The translations under genes and the position numbers were made by a program. A DNA stretch of 9,682 nt from Candidatus Aenigmarchaeota archaeon ex4484_52 (lineage in GTDB: Archaea > EX4484-52), in NCBI GenBank assembly GCA_002254415.1, contig NJDR01000015.1:1-9682 (forward strand), in the 5' to 3' direction. Below the pieces are notes generated by a model, which was given only the letters and a program-made list of their open reading frames with translations, was not told where the DNA came from and ran no database searches. Position 1 is the stretch's first letter. Each line of letters starts with the position of its first letter. Positions 1 through 6,083 of this stretch are shown here, one piece after another.

Positions 1-2
1 AA

Positions 3-365
3 ATATTTGGCTCTAAAAAAATTATTTACTGTGGAGTGGTGTAATTTCTGGTTTTTGTTTATTTGCTTGGAATAAATAATTCTATTCTGATTGCTATATT
101 GTTGATTTTGATTATCGCCAGATTTGGAATTACAAGAAAAACTCTATTCTAAAGTTATTTAAACAAATATATTGAATCACGCCACAGGACAACTATTATT
201 TCAACAATTCAATGATTGAGAGTTTTATGCGAATATTTATTTATCTTGTAATTGGTTTTGTTATGAATGGTCATTAAATTATGCCCTGATTATTATTGGA
301 TTTGGAATTTTAGTTTATGCAATAATTTCAGGAGTAGAAGAACAGCATTTAATTAATCAAGAGAA
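3..365 (+). pseudogene. Decayed C-terminal fragment of an MFS-like multi-pass transporter
   Basis: No single frame is open, but three frames join into a plausible membrane-transporter C-terminus. Frame 3 (from position 3) gives FGSKKIIYCGVV, a stop at 42-44, then FLVFVYLLGINNSILIAILL, a basic turn (ARFGITRK), a stop at 150-152 and SYLNKYIESRHRTTIIST. The reading then moves to frame 2 near 207-211 (SMIESFMRIFIYLVIGFVM) and to frame 1 near 263-267 (EWSLNYALIIIGFGILVYAI), ending around EEQHLINQ. Both shifts fit the loss of one base. The pattern of hydrophobic helix, basic turn, the YLNKYI..RHRTT..S segment and two more helices resembles the last helices of major facilitator transporters; this is recognition from memory, not a database match. 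The fragment is cut by the window edge, so its start is unseen. It converges on rpo7. Two substitution-type stops plus two frameshifts suggest real decay, but read errors in A/T runs could explain the shifts. Confidence 0.55.
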
Positions 366-926
366 TTATTTTTTTCCTTTCGCCTTTTCTTTTTTGTCTG
401 ACTCAATCCACTCTATGCAACCAAGTCCTTTTTGGCGCATAGTTACGATAATCTTATTTATTTCTTTTTTGTTTAAACTTACACCAATAATTCTGCATCT
501 GACAAGATCTCCTATTTTGAGTCGTTTTTTAGTATTTTTTATGCTAATTATTTTTGCTTTTTTGTCAATATTAATATATCCATCAACAACTTGGGATATA
601 TGGCAAAGAGCATCTATTGGACCAAACCTAATAAATACGCCAAAATCAACAATATCCACAACATAGCCCTCTATTATTTGATGCAGTTTCGGAATAAAAA
701 TAAGTGCATCAAAACTTGTTGTGTAATGAATTTTTGGGTCATCTATGTTAATATAGCCGCCTTCAATAGAATTTACCTTGATAATGGATATTACAACACC
801 AATATCCGGCATTATTTTATCTTCATAAAAGTCCTGCAAAGTATTTAACACTCTTTCTTCTTTATTTAAATTTAAGAATTGTTGTGGCACAGAAATATTA
901 TCTTTTATTTTAATTATTTCAAACAT
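366..926 (-). CDS. rpo7: DNA-directed RNA polymerase subunit Rpo7 (RpoE1/E')
   Basis: This 186-residue protein has the size and architecture of archaeal Rpo7, the homologue of eukaryotic Rpb7. With Rpo4 it forms the polymerase stalk, which assists open-complex formation and binds emerging RNA. Residues 1-80 match the N-terminal tip/RNP-like domain, including the SIEGGYINIDDPKIHYTTSF stretch. Residues 82-167 form an S1 RNA-binding domain (EGYVVDIVDFGVFIRFGPID, then the LKIGDLVRCRIIGVS strand and an MRQKGLG end). The last ten residues are a Lys-rich tail. The ATG at 924-926 gives the normal family N-terminus (MFEIIKIKD); no Shine-Dalgarno sequence precedes it. The gene lies 42 nt downstream of the dehydroquinate synthase gene on the same strand and could be co-transcribed with it. 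Spt4 (RpoE2), which often follows this gene in archaea, is not seen downstream. Assignment is firm. Confidence 0.95.
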   Translation of the reverse strand: MFEIIKIKDNISVPQQFLNLNKEERVLNTLQDFYEDKIMPDIGVVISIIKVNSIEGGYINIDDPKIHYTTSFDALIFIPKLHQIIEGYVVDIVDFGVFIRFGPIDALCHISQVVDGYINIDKKAKIISIKNTKKRLKIGDLVRCRIIGVSLNKKEINKIIVTMRQKGLGCIEWIESDKKEKAKGKK

Positions 927-968
927 ATTATTTTTATTATAAGATAACTTTATTAATTTAATACAAAA

Positions 969-1964
969 TTATTTTTCATTTATTGTTTCTGTTATTTTCA
1001 TTCCAAAATGCCTTCCAGCATTTTCAACAAATCCTATTACTTCATCTCCTGTTTTTAAGTTAATTATTGAAACTGGCTTTCCATCTTGTTTTGTCAGGCG
1101 AATTGTTTCTGCATTTTGAAGTATTAAAGAAATTTTTTTGTTTTTTTTTGTTTTTGCTTCCACTAAAATTAATGGCCTTTTTTCTATTTTTACTCTTCCA
1201 ACAACAGCAATCTGGATATTTCCGCAAAAATCAACAATCAGGCAATTATCTCCTGATTTTAATTCGCAAAGATATTTTGTCTTATTTTCTGGAATTCTTG
1301 TATAAGCATGAATTGCACCTGCATTTATTCTAAAAGGTCTTGCATCAACATAAGGATTTTCAACACACTCGCTATGAACTAAAAACATTCCAGAGCTTGA
1401 ATTTCCAACAAGCATACCTTGTCCTTGTTTCATATTTGTGCATGTATCAACACAAACACGATCTCCAATTCCAAGTAATTTAATTTTTGTAATTTTTGCA
1501 ATTGCGAGATTCATTTTTTCTGTTTGCTGTTTTAAAATAACTCCTGTTTTTTTTATTTCATCTAAATTTTTTGTTTGCAAAAGAACACCAGAGACGCCTT
1601 TTTCAAGGGTCTGTATTGCTATTTTTGCTTCCTGACTGTTTGAGACAAATGCAATTATTTTTGCACCGCTTGCAATCAAATTCTCATAAGGAATTATTGT
1701 CCAGTTTTTTGCTCTTACAATTACATATTTTGATTTTCCAAGATTTGCTGCATTTATTTCATCTTGCTTTGTTTTGATATCTATTTCAACAACATCCTTA
1801 CCTATTTTCAAGTCGCCGTTTTGGCAAATTGTTTTTATTAATCCAAGTTCTTTTATTTTTTTTTCATTTTCCTGTTTTATAAAAATAGCATCTGCCCCAC
1901 TCTCAAGTGCAGTTGTAATTACATTTTTGTCATAATCTCTTGCATCTTGCCAAAACAATTTCAT
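969..1964 (-). CDS. aroB': 3-dehydroquinate synthase II (archaeal type)
   Basis: This enzyme catalyses NAD-dependent oxidative deamination and cyclisation of 2-amino-3,7-dideoxy-D-threo-hept-6-ulosonate to 3-dehydroquinate. It is the archaeal entry to the shikimate pathway, distinct from bacterial AroB. The 331-residue product starts MKLFWQDARD, typical of the family. It carries the hallmark central block: GIGDRVCVDTC at 165-175, GQGMLVGNSSSGMFLVHSEC at 181-200, NPYVDARPFRINAGAIHAYT at 203-222, then NKTKYLCELKSGD. The family-typical GRHFGMKI sits at the C-terminus. I chose the ATG at 1962-1964. An in-frame TTG at 1992-1994 would add ten residues (FNNLLKNNT) that look untypical, and it would lie at or upstream of the likely transcription start. 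There is no Shine-Dalgarno motif. The gene sits between DUF373 and rpo7, and no other shikimate gene is visible, so the pathway context is unknown here. Confidence 0.93.
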   Translation of the reverse strand: MKLFWQDARDYDKNVITTALESGADAIFIKQENEKKIKELGLIKTICQNGDLKIGKDVVEIDIKTKQDEINAANLGKSKYVIVRAKNWTIIPYENLIASGAKIIAFVSNSQEAKIAIQTLEKGVSGVLLQTKNLDEIKKTGVILKQQTEKMNLAIAKITKIKLLGIGDRVCVDTCTNMKQGQGMLVGNSSSGMFLVHSECVENPYVDARPFRINAGAIHAYTRIPENKTKYLCELKSGDNCLIVDFCGNIQIAVVGRVKIEKRPLILVEAKTKKNKKISLILQNAETIRLTKQDGKPVSIINLKTGDEVIGFVENAGRHFGMKITETINEK

Positions 1965-1994
1965 AGTATTATTTTTTAATAAATTATTAAACAA

Positions 1995-2006
1995 TATTTT
2001 TTAAAA
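1995..2006 (-). promoter_or_regulatory. Possible TATA element for aroB' (and rpo7)
   Basis: Read on the minus strand, the gap after DUF373 contains TTTTAAAAAATA, an archaeal TATA-like element. Its centre is about 36 nt upstream of the aroB' ATG at 1964. With the usual spacing of about 26 nt from TATA to transcription start, the leader would be around 10 nt. A second A/T-rich candidate (GATAATATAA, 2015-2024) makes the exact element uncertain. The base composition is so A/T-rich that chance matches are expected. Confidence 0.3.
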
Positions 2007-2041
2007 ACTGATGTTATATTATCTCTTTTAATTTGCAATTG

Positions 2042-3130
2042 TTATTTAAAGTGCTTCTCAAGAAATATGCTTATTCCAACCAATAATGCACTAATTGCAA
2101 CTGCAATCAATATTTTGTTATACCCAACTGTATTGTCAATTAAAAATACGCTTATTTGGTATAAAATATAAATTACAGAAAAACACAAGGATGAAAATGT
2201 CAAAAAAGGAAAAAAATTCTTTTTATAATTTTGTTTTGAAAAAATTCGTCCAATGCCTGCACTAATTGCAGACAAAAAGAAAAATAATGCAGATGATTTT
2301 ATAAATATAGCACTTTTGACAATAATATCAGGTGCAAGTGCAGATTGCACAGCAGAATATCCACCAGATGCACCTATTACAAACAAAGAAATAGAGCAAA
2401 GATATAATAATATGGAGTATTTTCTTGTCTTTAATGAATTTTTCATTTCATTATACATTGACTCAATTGCTGTTTCAAGATAAAAGCCCTTAATCAAAAA
2501 AAACAATCCAATTAATCCAACAATCAGGCGAAACCCGGCTGAGCCAAAAATAGTAAAAATAAGCAAAACAATTGCAGGTATTCCAAGAAATACACGCGAT
2601 AATTTTGGATCTTCTATAATTGTCTTTGAAAAATTTATAATTGTATAATACATTGACTCCAAAGGCACGCTTTGGCTTATTACAATCCTTTTTGACTGGA
2701 CAATTTCAATTCTGCTTCTAATTAATGGAAGCAATTGCTCATCTTCTGCTCCATCAGATATTACATAGCATTCAGTAATTTTGTATTTTGTTGAATTTAT
2801 AAATCCATCTAATTGCCTTAAAATTAATTTATCTGATTTTATTCCAACATCCCTGTCTCCTGTAATAGTAAGTATCTGGCAATTTTCATTTTTTTTTATT
2901 TGCTTGTCATATTCTTTTATTGCCCCAAAAATGCAATTTGCATCTGACTCACTCGGATCTTTTATCGCAAGATTAACTGCGGTTTTTAAATTTTCTTCTC
3001 TGCCAACAATAGGTCCTTGTCTAGATATTTTGATTCCAATATCATTGTCCCTGTCAATGCATAAAATTAAAATCAAATCCTTGATATCCAGATGTGTTTT
3101 TTTAACAGAATTTATTTTTGATGTCCCCAT
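2042..3130 (-). CDS. DUF373 family integral membrane protein (function unknown)
   Basis: This 362-residue protein belongs to the archaeal DUF373 (COG2237-type) family, whose function is not established. The soluble N-terminal half carries the recognisable family signature: LILCIDRDNDIGIK at 21-34, GPIVGREENL at 39-48, DPSESDANCIFGAIK at 58-72, ITGDRDVGIKSD at 89-100 and ISDGAEDEQLLPLIRSR at 124-140, then the QSVPLESMYYTI segment. These acidic DRDND, GDRD and DGAEDE motifs could form a metal- or nucleotide-binding face, which is inference. The second half has about six hydrophobic helices (roughly 180-198, 202-217, 238-259, 276-297, 306-328, 338-356). The ATG at 3128-3130 is the only Met before the signature. 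It lies inside the end of the surface-protein gene, giving a 19-nt overlap in a different frame, and has no Shine-Dalgarno motif, so translational coupling is likely. Family membership is firm; role is unknown. Confidence 0.9.
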   Translation of the reverse strand: MGTSKINSVKKTHLDIKDLILILCIDRDNDIGIKISRQGPIVGREENLKTAVNLAIKDPSESDANCIFGAIKEYDKQIKKNENCQILTITGDRDVGIKSDKLILRQLDGFINSTKYKITECYVISDGAEDEQLLPLIRSRIEIVQSKRIVISQSVPLESMYYTIINFSKTIIEDPKLSRVFLGIPAIVLLIFTIFGSAGFRLIVGLIGLFFLIKGFYLETAIESMYNEMKNSLKTRKYSILLYLCSISLFVIGASGGYSAVQSALAPDIIVKSAIFIKSSALFFFLSAISAGIGRIFSKQNYKKNFFPFLTFSSLCFSVIYILYQISVFLIDNTVGYNKILIAVAISALLVGISIFLEKHFK

Positions 3131-6033
3131 TTTTTATTCTTATAATCATACATATGCTTTTGCGTTGTTTTTGTTTTCTTTTTTTGCAATATTTTTTTTA
3201 ATTCCTTGTATAATTTCTTAAATTTCTTTACATAGTTATTTATATTTTCTTTTATTTTCTGCTTTTCGCTTTTTTCGATATAGCCCTTGGAAGTATAGCC
3301 ACTCTCATCAGGCAAAAACATATAATATATAAGAATTCCAACAGAGGCAAAAATTACAATAATTCCGGTTATCAAATAATTCTTATTTGGATTTTTTTCT
3401 TTGGTTTTATCTTTATCATGAAATTCATTTATTGAATTATTTAAATTTTGTATTTCAGTATTCAATTCCTGAATTTTATTGTCTGCTTCAATATATTCTT
3501 CTTTTTCAATTAAAGCAGTAATATTTTCAAACAAGATATGTATTTTATTTAATTGTAATTGGCTTTGATTTGATTGTGTCTCGTTGAGTTTATTTTTTAT
3601 TTCATTTAGTGTTTCATTTAATAAATTAAAAGTAGTTTTAGATTGATTTAAAACATTCAATAAGGATTGTCTTGTTGAATTATCTCCTTTTACAATTATT
3701 TTTATCTGCTTTGTTGCAAATATTTTGGTTGTGCTCTTTTTTATTGAAATATTTATTAAATATTCTTTTTTGAATTCTGCCTCTTTTGGCATTGAAATTG
3801 TAATATTGAATCGCGTTAAATTATTTTTAATCAATGTTGCAGAAGACGGAGCAATAGTAATTGTGCCGTTAAAATCAGATGATTTTGTTGCTTCTAAAAA
3901 AATACCAGATAATTTATATTTTGTTGAATTTAAGTAAAAAGGCATCGTAATATTTTGCCCTTTTTTCAAATAAAGTGTTTCATTGTATATTGTATTTATT
4001 GTAATTGTTACGCATTTGTGATTTGAAATTAACTGATTTGCTGCACAAATTCTTTTTTGGCATTTATGCGATGAATTGCAAAAATAAGTGCTTGAGCAAT
4101 TAGCATCTGCTGTGCATTCGTAGGTTGCTGGGTCAGATCCAGGATTGGGATCAGAAGAAGGATCAGAAGAAGGATCAGAAGAAGGATTTGAGACAGCTAT
4201 TATTTCATAGTCCGAATATGTGCTGTTATATTTTGTGCCATCAGTAGTTGAAGCACCATAAGCATAAATAACTTCTAATTTGTATGTTCCTGTTGATGTT
4301 CCTTTTAGATATAATAGACAGTTTTTTTCTCCATTTGAATTACTTAAGGATTCGTCTTGGTTGCAAACATAAGATTGACTATAACTTCCGTCACTGACTG
4401 TTGCCATTTTCAAATTGCTGCTGTTTGTCTGTATTTTTATACTAATATTTTTAATTGCTATATTTCCATTGTTTTTGTATTTTATATAAAAACTTTTTTC
4501 TGTGTTTTTTGTTAGTGTCTCTGTGCTGTCAAACCATACAACCAAATTAGGTGCATTAATTGTATAATTATTGTTTGTATTATTGTCCCAGCCAGAATAA
4601 TTGCCTTTTTCCGCTTTAACTCTAATATAATGAATTCCTTGTTTTGCAACTCTTTTTGGAAGAGTATATATTGAATTATTTGCTGTGTAATTTAATATAT
4701 AAATTCCGTTACTTTTTTCTTCACAGGATTTTATTTGATTAAAATCAGCATAATTTTCATCACTCCATTTATCAAGAATTGTAAAATTATTTTTCGATAA
4801 ATCAGTTGCATTATTTCCATTTCCATACTTCACTTGCAATTTAACAGAAATATTTTGCCCTGGAGAAACACCGCCTGTTGGAGTAATATTTAAAACCGTT
4901 ACATTATAGCCAATATGAAATTTTTCTTCTTTTTTATTATTGCCTTCATTTTTTTCTGTTTGATTATTTTGAGTATCTAAATTAACATAAATGGTGTGCA
5001 AACCATTGCTTGTATTTGTTGAACTTCTAAGAATAAAATAAGTAAAATTTTGTGTTCCGCCAGCAGTTAATAAAGTTTTATTTAGAGTTTCATTTTTTGT
5101 ATATTTGGTAGTATCCCATTTAAATATAATATTCGTTGAATTAACAACATCAGCAGTCCCATTATTTTTAACAGTTACATTTATAGTAATATTTGTATAA
5201 TTTTCCCCTTGAGAAAATGGTTTTTGACCGCCAAAACTTGAATTCCACTCAATCTCAACAATCAAATCTGGCTGTGGCGTTACATTAAAATATTTGGATG
5301 TATTATATAAATAATAATTTCCAATTTTATCTGTTGCATTAATTGAAATATTATAAGCACCGTCATTTAAATTTCCTGTGTCAAATACCGCAGAAAAATT
5401 ATTAATTGAAATATTGCGCATATTGAATGTTTTGTTTATATTTCCATCTCCGTAATTTAGCAAAACCAGTTGAACAGAATTATTATTTATTCCTGAAAAA
5501 TCATCCTGGCAAATAGCATGGATTGTAATATTTCTGTTTTGAATAATTGTATCATTTACAACTCCGCTTTCATTTCCAATAAAGGTAATGTTTCCGTCAT
5601 TTTTAATTGTAATATTTTGTGTTGCGTTTGTAGTTGCATTTTTAAAAACAAATACAGAAAAATTATAAGCAGTTTCATTACCAACAGGGGATGTTGCATT
5701 AAACCAAATATAAATGGATGTTGTTTTGTTAGCACTAACATTTGAGCAATAAATAATTTTAGAAGTAATATTTGAGCAATTCCAGTTTGGATATAAACTA
5801 TTATTTACTGAATTATCAATATAAGTAAATTTCTGTGGAATTGTTAAATTAAGTTTAGTAAAATTTTGCTCTGTCCAATTAATTGAAAAATTATAAAGCG
5901 AAGTTGTGTTTGCTTTTGTCAGGTTTTCAATTGCAGAAGTATTTATTTGAACATCTAAATTTAAATTTGCAAACACAAAAAAACAGATTAAAAAAACAAT
6001 GAACAAACAAATGTAGTTGAAATTTATTTTCAT
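3112..6033 (-). CDS. Large sequon-rich membrane-anchored surface protein with CARDB/Ig-like domains
   Basis: This 973-residue protein is predicted to be extracellular with a C-terminal anchor. A hydrophobic signal sequence (residues 5-22) is followed by beta-rich repeats: an Ig-like region (about 142-250), a CARDB-type domain (about 255-372, opening PDLIVEIEWNSS and containing VKNNGTADV), another Ig-like region (377-494), and a second CARDB/DUF11-like domain (495-612, with KYKNNGNIAIKNI). Next come a Ser-Asp-Pro linker (616-635), a six-cysteine module (Cys 640, 646, 652, 658, 663, 674), a further beta domain (675-785) and a predicted coiled coil (788-872). One membrane helix (885-907) and a Lys-rich, probably cytoplasmic tail end the protein. 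By hand count there are about 70 N-x-S/T sequons, all before the helix. The start MKINFNYICL gives the signal sequence. DUF373 overlaps its 3' end, and the redox gene is divergent. Adhesin, S-layer or cell-contact roles are possible; I cannot assign a ligand. Confidence 0.85.
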   Translation of the reverse strand: MKINFNYICLFIVFLICFFVFANLNLDVQINTSAIENLTKANTTSLYNFSINWTEQNFTKLNLTIPQKFTYIDNSVNNSLYPNWNCSNITSKIIYCSNVSANKTTSIYIWFNATSPVGNETAYNFSVFVFKNATTNATQNITIKNDGNITFIGNESGVVNDTIIQNRNITIHAICQDDFSGINNNSVQLVLLNYGDGNINKTFNMRNISINNFSAVFDTGNLNDGAYNISINATDKIGNYYLYNTSKYFNVTPQPDLIVEIEWNSSFGGQKPFSQGENYTNITINVTVKNNGTADVVNSTNIIFKWDTTKYTKNETLNKTLLTAGGTQNFTYFILRSSTNTSNGLHTIYVNLDTQNNQTEKNEGNNKKEEKFHIGYNVTVLNITPTGGVSPGQNISVKLQVKYGNGNNATDLSKNNFTILDKWSDENYADFNQIKSCEEKSNGIYILNYTANNSIYTLPKRVAKQGIHYIRVKAEKGNYSGWDNNTNNNYTINAPNLVVWFDSTETLTKNTEKSFYIKYKNNGNIAIKNISIKIQTNSSNLKMATVSDGSYSQSYVCNQDESLSNSNGEKNCLLYLKGTSTGTYKLEVIYAYGASTTDGTKYNSTYSDYEIIAVSNPSSDPSSDPSSDPNPGSDPATYECTADANCSSTYFCNSSHKCQKRICAANQLISNHKCVTITINTIYNETLYLKKGQNITMPFYLNSTKYKLSGIFLEATKSSDFNGTITIAPSSATLIKNNLTRFNITISMPKEAEFKKEYLINISIKKSTTKIFATKQIKIIVKGDNSTRQSLLNVLNQSKTTFNLLNETLNEIKNKLNETQSNQSQLQLNKIHILFENITALIEKEEYIEADNKIQELNTEIQNLNNSINEFHDKDKTKEKNPNKNYLITGIIVIFASVGILIYYMFLPDESGYTSKGYIEKSEKQKIKENINNYVKKFKKLYKELKKILQKKKTKTTQKHMYDYKNKKWGHQK
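4148..4183 (-). repeat. Three perfect tandem 12-bp repeats encoding PSSD linker
   Basis: The plus strand reads GGATCAGAAGAA three times without mismatch, flanked by degenerate copies (GGTCAGATCCAGGATTG before, GGATTTG after). On the coding minus strand each copy encodes Ser-Ser-Asp-Pro, forming the flexible linker before the six-cysteine module of the surface protein. The unit is a multiple of three, so gain or loss of copies changes linker length without breaking the frame. Confidence 0.9.
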
Positions 6034-6039
6034 ATATTT

Positions 6040-6063
6040 TTAAAAATAAAATATTTTTAAATA
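6040..6063. promoter_or_regulatory. Bidirectional A/T-rich promoter region between divergent genes
   Basis: Only 50 bp separate the start codons of the surface protein (6033, minus) and the redox protein (6084, plus). The stretch contains a perfect 9-bp inverted repeat, TTAAAAATA (6040-6048) and TATTTTTAA (6052-6060), extended by ATATTT. The sequence around 6052-6063 reads as a TATA-like element in both directions. Its centre is about 27 nt from the rightward ATG and about 24 nt from the leftward ATG, matching near-leaderless transcripts for both. No Shine-Dalgarno motif precedes either start. Background A/T content lowers certainty. Confidence 0.5.
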
Positions 6064-6083
6064 TTTGGATTTATTTTTAATTT

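Noticed and set aside
1..365. tRNA or other structured RNA gene in the gene-poor start
   Set aside because: No cloverleaf, TTCRA loop or G/C-rich stem was found; the sequence is better explained as a decayed coding region.
394..848. Plus-strand open frames opposite rpo7
   Set aside because: They are antisense to a firmly identified gene and have the low-complexity composition expected of a complement of Lys/Ile-rich coding sequence.
1965..1994. Extended dehydroquinate synthase start at the TTG codon 1992-1994
   Set aside because: It adds ten untypical residues, overlaps the likely TATA/transcription-start zone, and the ATG at 1964 yields the family N-terminus MKLFWQDARD.
2781..3221. Hydrophobic plus-strand frame across the DUF373 and surface-protein junction
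   Set aside because: It lies opposite two supported genes and its hydrophobicity follows from complementing A-rich codons.
4148..4183. CRISPR-like repeat
   Set aside because: Units are 12 bp, directly adjacent with no spacers, and in frame in a coding region.
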